Positions 6,823 to 14,007 of a stretch of DNA of 30,471 bases are shown here, piece after piece. Numbering within the stretch: position 1 is the first letter of the stretch; every line of letters starts with the position of its first letter. Made by a program: the position numbers and the translations under genes. Under the pieces are notes generated by a model. The model did not search any database and had not been told where the DNA came from. It saw nothing but the letters and a program-made list of their open reading frames with translations. Source of the DNA: a virus; the IMG/VR virus record IMGVR_UViG_3300005935_000085, positions 1 through 30,471 of that record. One strand, given 5' to 3'.

Positions 6823-6836
6823 TAACTCGCTCCATT

Positions 6837-7349
6837 TTACTTATATTTTTCACGGATATTCTCCATATATATTTCTTTGGCTGATGGGCCTGTTCGTTCT
6901 ACTTGACGGTGGAGCTTTCTTTTCTGCCATGTATAATCATTTGCCATTTGTAATTCAAGACGATCAAGCTGTTTCCTGAGTTTGGCCGGGGATAGAATAT
7001 TATTTTGCCAGAAACTATCCTGTTGACACCAATCAACGATCTCTTGTAACTTCTCAGGTGTTCTCTTATCAATACGAAGAATCTTATCCATATCAGTAGC
7101 CCAAGTATCCAATTGAATTGGTCTAAGATTAGGTTTTCTATTCCTAATGTGAGCTTCCAACCTTTTAGAAAGCATTACAGCAATATCCCAAGTAGGATCA
7201 GCACGACCAATTTCTTTTTTAGGTATAACATGGGGCTTTTCCAAAAGTTTACAAAGGTCAAGACAATTTTGATGATCTGAAGTAGTTGTTCTATGCTCCA
7301 TTTCTTTCAATACTGCAATTGCATGTAAAATTTTTCTACGGTCTGTCAT
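6837..7349 (-). CDS. putative replisome organiser or helicase loader
   Basis: The 170-aa protein ends in a region with WCQQDSFWQNNILSPAKLRKQ and a following helix. The pattern W..nILSP.KLR..f..L is typical of the C-termini of phage replication initiator/organiser proteins (DnaD-like or O-like). The first half is helical (KILHAIAVLKEMEH, WDIAVMLSKRLEAHI). Its position directly before the helicase supports a loading role, which I infer from context. No ATPase motif is present, so it is not a DnaC-type loader. Confidence 0.6.
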   Translation of the reverse strand: MTDRRKILHAIAVLKEMEHRTTTSDHQNCLDLCKLLEKPHVIPKKEIGRADPTWDIAVMLSKRLEAHIRNRKPNLRPIQLDTWATDMDKILRIDKRTPEKLQEIVDWCQQDSFWQNNILSPAKLRKQLDRLELQMANDYTWQKRKLHRQVERTGPSAKEIYMENIREKYK

Positions 7350-7381
7350 CTAACACACCCCCTGACTGGAACAGTTACTAC

Positions 7382-7879
7382 TTAAAAAGGTACTTCGTCT
7401 TGATAACGAGAATCTCCATCTTGTCTATTACGACCATCATCTCTGGTCCGATCTCGACCATTGTCCCTATCTCTGCTTCTATTACGACTACTCCCACGAT
7501 CTCTGTTATCACCTCGGCTATTGCCTCTATTTCTATCAGCATCACCATTTGGTCTTTGACGATCACCACCAGTATTACCTACAAAATGAAAACCTTCTAC
7601 GGTAATATAAAGTTTAGATCGTTTATTTCTATCCTTATCTTCCCATTGATTCAGACTAAGCCTACCAGTTACTCCAATAGGATCACCTTTTGAAAAGAAC
7701 TTACTGATATTTACTGCAACTTTACCATAAGCGGTACAATCCACATATACAACATCTTCTTTGTCTTTGTACTTACGAGAAGATGCAATTGTAAAATTGA
7801 GAAGATCAGTATCTGATTTGGTTTCTGCAAATTCCGGATTTCTTACGAGGTTCCCCTGCAAACATATTAAATTAAACAT
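7382..7879 (-). CDS. ssb: single-stranded DNA-binding protein
   Basis: The 165-aa protein has an OB-fold of about 105 residues: NLICLQGNLVRNPEF, LLNFTIASSRKY, VYVDCTAYGKVA, KGDPIGVTGRLSLNQWEDKD and LYITVEGFHFV. A low-complexity linker of Asp, Arg, Asn and Gly follows (about 107-158). The tail ends DEVPF, the acidic tip by which SSB recruits partners. It coats single-stranded DNA at the phage fork. The start overlaps the upstream stop by one base (TAATG), with GAGGGATT as site. The strongly Arg-rich linker is unusual, since bacterial SSB linkers are generally Gly/Pro/Gln-rich. Confidence 0.92.
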   Translation of the reverse strand: MFNLICLQGNLVRNPEFAETKSDTDLLNFTIASSRKYKDKEDVVYVDCTAYGKVAVNISKFFSKGDPIGVTGRLSLNQWEDKDRNKRSKLYITVEGFHFVGNTGGDRQRPNGDADRNRGNSRGDNRDRGSSRNRSRDRDNGRDRTRDDGRNRQDGDSRYQDEVPF

Positions 7880-8247
7880 TATAATCCCTCCACTATTATT
7901 TCTATCATTTTACCTAATACTTTAGTTACTTTGCAACCTTCATACATATTTTCTGGTGGATAATTACAACCACCATAGCCAAGTACAAGAAGAATATGTT
8001 TGGCACCATCTTTGCCTTCATAAACTAAACCTACTGCTTTATCATCAAATTCTACGACTGTACCAGCATTAAGTGTTCTCCAATCAATGGCTTTTTCTTT
8101 AACTACTTTTTTCTTCACACTAACCTTCATTTTATTCTCCTTAAAATAATTTTTATAATGTGGTAATTCTATATTTTCATAATGCCATTTCGTAAATAGC
8201 CACAACCAAGGCAATCCGCAACCAGAAAGATCAGTCCTCTTTAACAT
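7879..8247 (-). CDS. hypothetical protein with possible internal start at 8130
   Basis: From ATG 8247 the protein is 122 aa. A short Trp-rich leader (GCGLPWLWLFTKWHYENIELP) precedes a second domain beginning MKVSVKKKVV that continues GTVVEFDDKAVGLVYEGKDG and ends KMIEIIVEGL. GGAGG lies six bases before 8247. A second strong site (AAGGAGAATAAA) precedes in-frame ATG 8130, which would give an 83-aa product. Either two proteins are made from one frame or only one start is used. No family is recognised. It overlaps the upstream gene by 17 nt and SSB by one. Confidence 0.6.
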   Translation of the reverse strand: MLKRTDLSGCGLPWLWLFTKWHYENIELPHYKNYFKENKMKVSVKKKVVKEKAIDWRTLNAGTVVEFDDKAVGLVYEGKDGAKHILLVLGYGGCNYPPENMYEGCKVTKVLGKMIEIIVEGL

Positions 8248-8722
8248 CATTAACCTCCACATCGGGGGGATCAGGCGTTTCAATACCCATGCCAGCAGCT
8301 TCTCTTCTCACTCCATCAATATAATCTGATAATTCCTTGCGGTTAAGATTACTTTTGTTGCGGATGTACTCCAAACGACTATCAGGATTCATAATAAGTA
8401 ATCTTCGACGCATGATTCCATCAGCTTCTTCTATAGTACAACCAATTTCTTCAGCAATTAAAGGATAAATAGCACCGTATAAATATCTAAATTGACGATG
8501 AGTTCGATCTTTGTGTGGTTTCTCTACTGTCATCCACACTTTATCACCTGCTTTGAAAGTGCGATTGATATATGTATCAAATTGTTCTCTATCCCTCAGA
8601 ACTAAAGTTAATTTCTGATTGTTTGAACTTTTTATACAACCACCAATATTTGTGCCGCCGGAATAGGTGGTTTTCTTTGTTTCAACTACTTTGATCTCAC
8701 CAACCCAAGGCAGCTTAAACAT
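8231..8722 (-). CDS. NinB-like recombination-associated protein (tentative)
   Basis: The 163-aa protein runs MFKLPWVGEIKVVETKK, VEKPHKDRTHRQFRYLYGAI, IAEEIGCTIEEADGIMRRRL, SNLNRKELSDYIDGVR and GIETPDPPD. The order R.HRQ..YLYG...IAEE.G...EE, then L...E...YI..I, then a Pro-rich end, resembles phage proteins loosely related to NinB. The link is by pattern only. ATG 8722 is chosen because AGGAGAAAA precedes it; upstream in-frame ATGs lie inside the previous gene. It overlaps that gene by 8 nt. The neighbouring exonuclease and nearby NinG fit a recombination role. Confidence 0.5.
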   Translation of the reverse strand: MFKLPWVGEIKVVETKKTTYSGGTNIGGCIKSSNNQKLTLVLRDREQFDTYINRTFKAGDKVWMTVEKPHKDRTHRQFRYLYGAIYPLIAEEIGCTIEEADGIMRRRLLIMNPDSRLEYIRNKSNLNRKELSDYIDGVRREAAGMGIETPDPPDVEVNDVKED

Positions 8723-9110
8723 TATTTTTCTCCTCTGAATCATTAGCTTCATCTTCAGCACGTTGTTGATCGTCTTCATACTGTTGTCGCCTAAGAGCAG
8801 CTTCAGCATCTTCATCGGTAGGTTCTGGAGCTTCAATTTGTTCAGGTTTCTTGCTTTCTCGTTTCTCTTTATCTAATTTTTTATCTAATACTGAGATGCG
8901 TAGGATTTCCCTATCCACTTCTGGTTCAACTTGAATCTGTCCAAAATGCAAAAGTGTAAACTTATCAGTATAAGTAGGAATATCTTTTAATTCTATTTTC
9001 CCGGCAAGACACAGTTCAAGAGCCATTTTAGCTGCCACACTTCTGGTTATTAGATATTGTTTGAAGCGGTCTGCCGTATATTGTTTTAGTTCATTATTTT
9101 TATATCCCAT
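8715..9110 (-). CDS. hypothetical protein with charged C-terminal tail
   Basis: The 131-aa protein has a folded-looking N-terminal part (ADRFKQYLITRSVAAKMALEL, FTLLHFGQIQVEP). From about residue 78 a long highly charged tail rich in Glu, Asp, Lys and Arg follows (EAALRRQQYEDDQQRAEDEA), probably coiled coil or disordered. It starts one base inside the exonuclease stop (TAATG). Function is unknown. Its position between exonuclease and NinB-like gene suggests recombination or replication. Confidence 0.6.
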   Translation of the reverse strand: MGYKNNELKQYTADRFKQYLITRSVAAKMALELCLAGKIELKDIPTYTDKFTLLHFGQIQVEPEVDREILRISVLDKKLDKEKRESKKPEQIEAPEPTDEDAEAALRRQQYEDDQQRAEDEANDSEEKNNV

Positions 9111-10099
9111 TATTTGTCCCCTTTATAGTATTTACAAAATGGATGGACCAAACAATAGTCTTGACATCTTCTTGCTTGACCCTCAAACTTCTCAATATAA
9201 ATCTTAGTACCATCTACTATATGTTTCTTGGCTTTAGCAGCAGATAGAGCATCTGCAATAGTAAGCAAATCCTTTTTCTCATTATTGATCCATCGAGTAG
9301 CAATAAGGGCTGATTTCCTACCCTGTTTCATAACCTTATATACTGTAGGTGACTCCCATTTTTCTTCTGGAGTACACTCACTCGGAGCACCATCAAACAA
9401 GATAAGTCTGTCATATATATAATCCTCTTGTTCTTGTATATCCCATAAACGTAATGGAATTCTGGCAAATGGAACCTTAGGATATTTAGGATCATTATCA
9501 TACTTTGCTTTGCTTTTCTGCCAATCACGTAATAATGCCCATACTTCAAGACTCTTTACTTCGTAACCAAGCTTACGTCTCATGTAGGCATATACATTGA
9601 GTTGATCTTCCCAGTTATGGTCCGCAAACAATACACTCCAGACTGAGGTGATTTTCCAATCCATTAACTTACCGGCATTTTCATCGAAGTGATCGTCTGT
9701 TCCAACCAATACCCATCTATCACTGAGTTTAAGACTTAACTGAGACTCAATTCCTGTGCGTCCTACGCTGTCAAGGGATTTTAATAAATCATTGAGAATG
9801 GACATTTGAACATCATGGTCTATTTTTTTCCAAGTATCAAGCATGCCTTCAATAACTTTTTTAGCATGCTCAATACGACCATCATTTGCTATTCCTGCAT
9901 GAAGTCCAGTGCCCAACATAGCAAATAATCTTGAGGAAGAGTCATCTACTAACTCATCCCAATGTTTACGTCTTAGATAATCAATCATAGGTGGACCAAT
10001 TAAAGTTGTCACGTGAATTTCACCCTCAACTGGTGGACGATTTTGTGATAAAGCATTATGTAACAATTCCGGTAAATGTTCTTTATTCTCAACGATCAT
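9110..10099 (-). CDS. PD-(D/E)XK exonuclease, Cas4/RecB-like
   Basis: The 329-aa protein shows the RecB-family nuclease order: GTGLHAGI (H67), IESQLSLKL (E118), GTDDHFD (D135), MDWKIT (D147, K149) and EDQLNVYAYM (Q166, Y170). Three cysteines close to the C-terminus (C312, C316, C322) resemble the Fe-S cluster cysteines of Cas4/AddB-type enzymes. The usual fourth, N-terminal cysteine is not seen. Such phage enzymes resect DNA ends for recombination or degrade host DNA. There is no CRISPR nearby, so adaptation is not implied. AGGAGATAAGA precedes the ATG. Confidence 0.8.
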   Translation of the reverse strand: MIVENKEHLPELLHNALSQNRPPVEGEIHVTTLIGPPMIDYLRRKHWDELVDDSSSRLFAMLGTGLHAGIANDGRIEHAKKVIEGMLDTWKKIDHDVQMSILNDLLKSLDSVGRTGIESQLSLKLSDRWVLVGTDDHFDENAGKLMDWKITSVWSVLFADHNWEDQLNVYAYMRRKLGYEVKSLEVWALLRDWQKSKAKYDNDPKYPKVPFARIPLRLWDIQEQEDYIYDRLILFDGAPSECTPEEKWESPTVYKVMKQGRKSALIATRWINNEKKDLLTIADALSAAKAKKHIVDGTKIYIEKFEGQARRCQDYCLVHPFCKYYKGDK

Positions 10100-10235
10100 T
10101 CTTATCTCCTTTTTTATCTTCTGTATATGCTGCTATACATTTAACTCCACCCCAAAATCGTTTTCTTTTCAAATGTTTGTCCCGGCAGATTCCTTCACAT
10201 TTTCCACCGCAAGCACAAAGTATTTTATCTTTCAT
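10089..10235 (-). CDS. 48-aa cysteine-rich, probably zinc-binding mini-protein
   Basis: The five cysteines at 7, 9, 13, 17 and 33 (CACGGKCEGIC ... VKC) are followed by a basic middle and a lysine-rich end. GAGGTGAAAT precedes ATG 10235, and the end overlaps the exonuclease start by 11 nt. A treble-clef-like zinc fold is plausible. No family is recognised. Confidence 0.6.
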   Translation of the reverse strand: MKDKILCACGGKCEGICRDKHLKRKRFWGGVKCIAAYTEDKKGDKNDR

Positions 10236-10243
10236 ATTTCACC

Positions 10244-10555
10244 TCAAAATGTATTCTCTGTTTCATCATATATGCCGCCAAGACCAATAGCTTCGGAAAT
10301 ACCATCCAAACTACGCATATTATGTGCCGCTCTAAGTTGACGATTCATTACTCTTTGCATCGATCTAACTCTTTCCCATGCTGAGGGAAATTTAGTTTTT
10401 ATTTCAGCAACTATTCTTTTTACTGTTTTAAGACAGACATCCATATCATCTGCTGCCATTTGTTGTGTCATTCCCTGTCCTAATGGTCCGGGTGTTATTC
10501 GTTTCAATACTTCAAATTGTGGTATAGATAACCAACTTGGTAAAATAAATTCCAT
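10244..10555 (-). CDS. helix-turn-helix DNA-binding protein (sigma-region-4-like)
   Basis: The 103-aa protein contains LSIPQFEVLKRIT, GMTQQMAADDMDVCLKTVKRIVAEIKTKF. The spacing (Q..VL......T...MA..M....KTVKR....) is that of the tetrahelical HTH found in sigma region 4 and related activators. No full sigma factor is present. I infer a transcription regulator, possibly of later genes. Its ribosome binding site lies inside an element 88% identical to the one before polA, which suggests shared post-transcriptional or transcriptional control. Confidence 0.6.
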   Translation of the reverse strand: MEFILPSWLSIPQFEVLKRITPGPLGQGMTQQMAADDMDVCLKTVKRIVAEIKTKFPSAWERVRSMQRVMNRQLRAAHNMRSLDGISEAIGLGGIYDETENTF

Positions 10556-10563
10556 ATTATCAC

Positions 10564-10629
10564 CCTTAAAAAGTAAGTCCTTCTGTATATGACGATATAG
10601 GGGACATTTTGCTCTAAATTACTCTGCAT
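10564..10629 (-). promoter_or_regulatory. 66-bp conserved leader element before the HTH gene
   Basis: It aligns with 19651-19717 with seven mismatches and one gap (59 of 67). In gene orientation it runs from ATGCAG through TTAGAGCAAAATG and CCCCTATAT to CTTACTTTTTAAGG, the last part being the ribosome binding site of the HTH gene. Both copies are placed the same way relative to the start codon. It could be an operator for a translational repressor or a promoter plus leader. Confidence 0.75.
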
Positions 10630-10801
10630 TTTTCCTTGTAATTTGATACAAACCTTCTGATCTTTCGTAAAAGTAGCGTCTGATAGACCTACCATGCTGA
10701 TGTTTATAGGACTCAAACATTCCTGTTTCTTTTGTGCTTGTCCATGCAGGCCTGAGAAGGCTCTCTTGATTCTCAGTAAAATGTCTTAGGTCATTTTTCA
10801 T
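10619..10801 (-). CDS. 60-aa basic hypothetical protein
   Basis: The protein runs MKNDLRHFTENQESLLRPAW ... GRSIRRYFYERSEGLYQITR. It is basic and aromatic, with no motif recognised. AGGAGAAATCAAG precedes the ATG, which overlaps the upstream stop (ATGA). Its own end runs about 11 nt into the conserved leader element. Confidence 0.55.
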   Translation of the reverse strand: MKNDLRHFTENQESLLRPAWTSTKETGMFESYKHQHGRSIRRYFYERSEGLYQITRKNAE

Positions 10802-11058
10802 CTTGATTTCTCCTTAACATCACTATACCAGAATACCCGAACAGTATCTTTTGGCAATCTAATAATATTTCCGTTCCTGACAGGTCTTATACTTATTCCA
10901 CCTCGCCCATCACGATAGACCAGTATATCCATTCTCAATCTTTTGCACATTTTCTCGCATCTTTTGTATATCTTTTCAAAATCTATTGATCTTGGCAGTC
11001 CTTTATACGGTGGTAAAAGCGTCCCTGTTTTCACTTGGTACTGGTTTTTGGTTTGCAT
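10798..11058 (-). CDS. 86-aa basic hypothetical protein
   Basis: The protein has IDFEKIYKRCEKMCKRLRM, then two beta-like stretches (DILVYRDGRGGISIRPV and NIIRLPKDTVRVFWYSDV). AAGGAG precedes the ATG. No family is recognised. A helix followed by a small sheet would suit a nucleic-acid-binding or regulatory mini-domain, but this is a guess. Confidence 0.6.
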   Translation of the reverse strand: MQTKNQYQVKTGTLLPPYKGLPRSIDFEKIYKRCEKMCKRLRMDILVYRDGRGGISIRPVRNGNIIRLPKDTVRVFWYSDVKEKSR

Positions 11059-11067
11059 GATTTCTCC

Positions 11068-11103
11068 TTATATCTCTAATTTTACTATTACTTTTTTGCT
11101 CAT
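11068..11103 (-). CDS. 11-aa mini-ORF (possible leader peptide)
   Basis: The mini-ORF reads MSKKVIVKLEI and has an excellent ribosome binding site (AAAGGAGAAATCAAA). Its stop TAA is the first part of the ribosome binding site (TAAGGAG) of the next gene. It may serve only to deliver ribosomes to that gene, or be the remnant of a longer gene. Confidence 0.35.
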   Translation of the reverse strand: MSKKVIVKLEI

Positions 11104-11116
11104 TTTGATTTCTCCT

Positions 11117-11323
11117 TTATTGAATCTCCTTGAAGGTGCAACCAATAGTTGGGTGGGCCATTATTGCTTTCTGGATCATTACCATTAGTTTTGCGTTGAT
11201 GACGTTAAGGGCCTTTGCAGATACTCTATGGCAATCCCAACCTTTTCTGTTATCTCTTGCGTACCTGAGAATAAAATCTTTGACTCTTTTACTGTTGATT
11301 AGATTTTGTAGGTCCAGTTTCAT
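11117..11323 (-). CDS. 68-aa conserved-type phage protein, possibly DNA-binding
   Basis: The protein reads MKLDLQNLINSKRVKDFILR ... RVSAKALNVINAKLMVMIQK ... HPTIGCTF. The sequence of basic helix, RVS, long amphipathic helix and HP..G.T resembles small phage proteins with a histone-fold-like helix pattern. I know this only as a pattern, so DNA binding is tentative. AGGGGTG sits before ATG 11323. The start overlaps the upstream gene by 35 nt. Confidence 0.55.
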   Translation of the reverse strand: MKLDLQNLINSKRVKDFILRYARDNRKGWDCHRVSAKALNVINAKLMVMIQKAIMAHPTIGCTFKEIQ

Positions 11324-11576
11324 CATCACCCCTAATACCAAATGCTTTTCGTATATATTCTGTTTCGGCCTGTTGGTGTAATATATCCAATATTACCCAA
11401 TCCAATACATTACCAAGAACATTATAATCTTGCGCAGATAATAGATAGAACTTCTGAATTTTTTCATGTATTCCTACTATCAAATCAATGTTATCAGATA
11501 ACCTTGTCAATCGTTCTTCCCGTTCATGGCAAGCCTGCACTCTCTCTGCATCCGTTGTGTATTTGAATTCAAGCAT
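11289..11576 (-). CDS. 95-aa helical hypothetical protein
   Basis: The protein starts MLEFKYTTDAERVQACHERE and continues with long helices (LTRLSDNIDLIVGIHEKIQKF, VLGNVLDWVILDIL). It ends in a polar tail. GAGGTATAATT precedes the ATG. No family is recognised. Confidence 0.6.
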   Translation of the reverse strand: MLEFKYTTDAERVQACHEREERLTRLSDNIDLIVGIHEKIQKFYLLSAQDYNVLGNVLDWVILDILHQQAETEYIRKAFGIRGDDETGPTKSNQQ

Positions 11577-11619
11577 AATTATACCTCTGATTTAACTAAT
11601 ACGTGATTTTGTTATCCTA

Positions 11620-12444
11620 TTACATTTGTTGCAAGTTTTCATTCGGGAATATTCCCCACGTCCGTAATTCTCCAAAATTACTGGCAGAATAATAATTTTC
11701 AACCATCATTTCAAAACAATCATTACAAACAACGGTATCGAATACCTCAATCCCATACTGTTGTTCGCAAAATTCACAAACAGCATCTCTTTCCGTAAAA
11801 CTATATTGCTGGGTATATTTTATGTCCTTGTTCATAGCATAAAATTCCCTAAACTTTTTTATCTGCTGTTCTGTTTCTCTTATGCAAACAAAAGATTTCT
11901 TGCCGTGTGAATTATAATGTCCTAATCCCAAATTAAAGCAACAAGCATCTGTCTTAATATCACATATATCAGAATATGAGCCAAAACCGATATTCCAAAA
12001 ACCCATCAATGCTTGCTTAAATTCAGGACTGTCAAGTCCGTAGGTTACTATGTCCGTTGACTCTCTGTCAAATTCCACAATCCAATTATAATCCTTTATC
12101 TTGTGGTATTTTGCTGTTGTTCCGCCTCTCTCTTCATGGTCGGTCAACAATAAATCAGCATTCAATTCCTTTGACAGATTATAGGCCAACATACATCCTA
12201 ATCGGTCATCAAATCCACGTCCTCGAATATACCGCCCATCGGACTTATGCAATCTTGGCGTTCTCACAGTATCGACGTGGGCGACAAATAGCACCTTTGA
12301 ACCCCGGTTAAAAAATATCCGGTGCATTTTATTATCAATTGCATCCAAAACATGATTATTGCGTTCAAACCTCAAGAAAATCTGTTTGACCGGATCAAAC
12401 CACCGTTTCAACATTTTCTGACTGACAGTCTCTACATAAATCAT
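11620..12444 (-). CDS. M20/M28-like zinc metallopeptidase with zinc-ribbon tail
   Basis: The 274-aa protein has the metal and catalytic residues of the M20/M28 di-zinc exopeptidase fold in order: FVAHVDTV (H56, D58), GRGFDDRLG (D79/D80), LTDHEERGG (E104, E105), VEFDR (D125) and HYNSHGKKS (H180). These enzymes remove N-terminal residues or hydrolyse small amide bonds. From about 220 on a CxxC...CxxC ribbon follows (VCEFCEQQYG, VVCNDC). The fold is compact for the family, with no obvious dimerisation domain. It overlaps by 50 nt the large zinc-finger protein, so the two are probably co-expressed and may act together. The substrate is unknown; host peptides, immune or cell-wall targets are all possible. 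Confidence 0.75.
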   Translation of the reverse strand: MIYVETVSQKMLKRWFDPVKQIFLRFERNNHVLDAIDNKMHRIFFNRGSKVLFVAHVDTVRTPRLHKSDGRYIRGRGFDDRLGCMLAYNLSKELNADLLLTDHEERGGTTAKYHKIKDYNWIVEFDRESTDIVTYGLDSPEFKQALMGFWNIGFGSYSDICDIKTDACCFNLGLGHYNSHGKKSFVCIRETEQQIKKFREFYAMNKDIKYTQQYSFTERDAVCEFCEQQYGIEVFDTVVCNDCFEMMVENYYSASNFGELRTWGIFPNENLQQM

Positions 12445-13597
12445 TATTATTTAACTCCAAATGATGCTCATTACATTTACAGCATTTATATTTTTTATCT
12501 GCACAAACAAGACAAAAGACCAAATCTTCAATTATTTCGTAGTCTTTAACGTTTCCTTCTCCACAATCAACGCAGCGTCGGGCGTAGTTTTCAACGCAAT
12601 CCTCGCACCAACGCTCGTCAACATCCGCAATATGGACCATATCCTCATCTAAACAATACTCCTCGCATCTATCGCAAAGTGTAAACATCCCATTCCAACA
12701 AGCCTCACAATAGCTATTACCCGTTATCTCACTATAAAATAGATTATCTTCGCCCACGTTTTCATCGCAACTGGGACAAGTATATTGATTGGGAATATAC
12801 CCATTAGTTGAATCTACAATACCGTCGCATTTCAAACCACTATAACCGTGCATCAAGGATATTTTATTACCCGATAATTTATAGCGCGTCAAGGTATCTT
12901 GATACGGGACTTCCCCATCTTCGTATATCAGATTGCTCACTACAAAATCCGAATAATCGGCAACATCCATGCCCTCATAATCACAGATAACGGGATAACC
13001 AGCAGAGGTATGTTTTCGGTAATGCCATTTGTTCTTTTTTGCAATCTCTCTCATTTTACTAATTAGAAATTCGCTGGTACTAAATATCCTATCCATAAGA
13101 ATCATTCCATTATCCAGTTTAATAATCATAGCTCGTGTTGAATCATTACCATATTCCAATATGATTTGTCGATAAACATCGGGATTTTTAACATACATCC
13201 CTATTTTATCAGCATCACTACCAGTCATGCAGGACTCACCACCAATCCTGTTTCGGTAATTTCTATGTATATCATTACCACAATCTAATCGATAAACAAG
13301 ATTGGGGTTTATTTTCTCATTTATAAAATCTGCAATTTTCCGCAAAGAAACATCGTTCAAATATCTATCGTTTAAATCTAATTTCCGGGTTAAAAACCTA
13401 CCTATTTTCATTTTTCGTCTATCCTTGTCGGGTACATCATAGGCAATAAAACCATGTGTATTATCTTCGGGCGTAGTCGGCTCAAGTTTACTCAATATAT
13501 CCTTTATGATATATTTCCGAGATAAAAAAGCATTTACGCCATGCGTTTTGATTACTTCATCGGCTATCGCATCGAGTATTACATTACCTAAATACAT
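12395..13597 (-). CDS. 400-aa protein with multiple CxxC zinc fingers
   Basis: The N-terminal 250 residues contain GGESCMTG, MYVKNPDVYRQIILEYGND, RAMIIKLDNGMILMDRIFST and KNKWHYRKH, a pattern found in uncharacterised phage proteins. The C-terminal 130 residues hold at least seven CxxC pairs (CPSC, CEAC, CDRC, CEDC, CVDC, CLVC, CCKC, CRDC) in a tandem treble-clef or RING-like series. The function of the family is unknown; protein or RNA binding is likely. It is the first gene after a near-consensus promoter and a folded leader. AGGGGC precedes the ATG. Confidence 0.7.
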   Translation of the reverse strand: MYLGNVILDAIADEVIKTHGVNAFLSRKYIIKDILSKLEPTTPEDNTHGFIAYDVPDKDRRKMKIGRFLTRKLDLNDRYLNDVSLRKIADFINEKINPNLVYRLDCGNDIHRNYRNRIGGESCMTGSDADKIGMYVKNPDVYRQIILEYGNDSTRAMIIKLDNGMILMDRIFSTSEFLISKMREIAKKNKWHYRKHTSAGYPVICDYEGMDVADYSDFVVSNLIYEDGEVPYQDTLTRYKLSGNKISLMHGYSGLKCDGIVDSTNGYIPNQYTCPSCDENVGEDNLFYSEITGNSYCEACWNGMFTLCDRCEEYCLDEDMVHIADVDERWCEDCVENYARRCVDCGEGNVKDYEIIEDLVFCLVCADKKYKCCKCNEHHLELNNNDLCRDCQSENVETVV

Positions 13598-13618
13598 TTT
13601 AAGCCCCTAAAAGATATG

Positions 13619-13667
13619 AGACGGGAAACTCACAGGATGTTGCGGTCCTGGTCTTAATTTCCCGTCT
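13619..13667 (-). promoter_or_regulatory. two-tier hairpin in the mRNA leader
   Basis: The outer arms are AGACGGGAAA (13619-13628) and its perfect complement (13658-13667). The inner arms are CAGGA (13632-13636) and TCCTG (13646-13650). On the mRNA it lies between the promoter at 13701-13729 and the 400-aa gene, followed by CATATCTTTTAGGGG. It could be an attenuator, a stability hairpin or a binding site. Confidence 0.7.
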
Positions 13668-13700
13668 GTTGAAATGTAGAAGTTGTTTTAACATAATCAC

Positions 13701-13729
13701 AATATACCATAATCAGGATAGCTTGTCAA
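13701..13729 (-). promoter_or_regulatory. near-consensus sigma70-type promoter
   Basis: On the minus strand the -35 TTGACA (13724-13729) is followed by 17 bases and the -10 TATATT (13701-13706). An A-tract lies just upstream of the -35. Transcription would begin near 13694, giving a leader of about 97 nt before the gene at 12395-13597. Confidence 0.8.
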
Positions 13730-13740
13730 GTCTTTTTTTG

Positions 13741-13950
13741 TTATATTCCATATATATTTCTGTTCGGTCTTATTTCACGAATACAAGTATTTACAGTACA
13801 TTCTCGATTGACATTATGTACACAGTTTATGTCAATACAATCATCGGCAGTCATCGATTCAATCCATTGATCAAACGTCAATTTGTCGGGATTCCTTGTG
13901 CATCTAACAAATTCCATATATTCCTTGCCAAAATCTTTTAACTTACCCAT
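13741..13950 (-). CDS. 69-aa cysteine-motif phage protein
   Basis: The protein contains DDCIDINCVHNVNRECTVNTC (residues 37-56). The C....C.HN...CT pattern is widespread in small phage proteins and probably binds a metal. The N-terminus (GKLKDFGKEYMEFVRC) is helical. AGGAGATTAAG precedes the start, and leader element A lies 28 bases upstream of it. Confidence 0.6.
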   Translation of the reverse strand: MGKLKDFGKEYMEFVRCTRNPDKLTFDQWIESMTADDCIDINCVHNVNRECTVNTCIREIRPNRNIYGI

Positions 13951-13977
13951 AATCTTAATCTCCTAAATAAAATAAGT

Positions 13978-14001
13978 TATTATTGCGTGGCATCCATGCC
14001 G
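13978..14001 (-). repeat. leader element A (stem-loop plus GCAATAATA)
   Basis: In gene orientation this is CGGCATGGATGCC followed by ACGCAATAATA. GGCA and TGCC form the stem. It matches the elements at 14676, 14986 and 15169 and lies just after the stop of the 129-aa gene and before the 69-aa gene. Confidence 0.8.
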
Positions 14002-14007
14002 TGTTCC

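Noticed and set aside
9110-10099. Cas4 adaptation protein of a CRISPR system
   Set aside because: There is no CRISPR array and there are no cas genes; RecB-like exonucleases of this type are common in phages as recombination enzymes.
12340-12380. GTTCAAACC resembling a tRNA T-loop
   Set aside because: It lies inside the metallopeptidase gene, and no acceptor or anticodon stems can be formed around it; no tRNA was found elsewhere.
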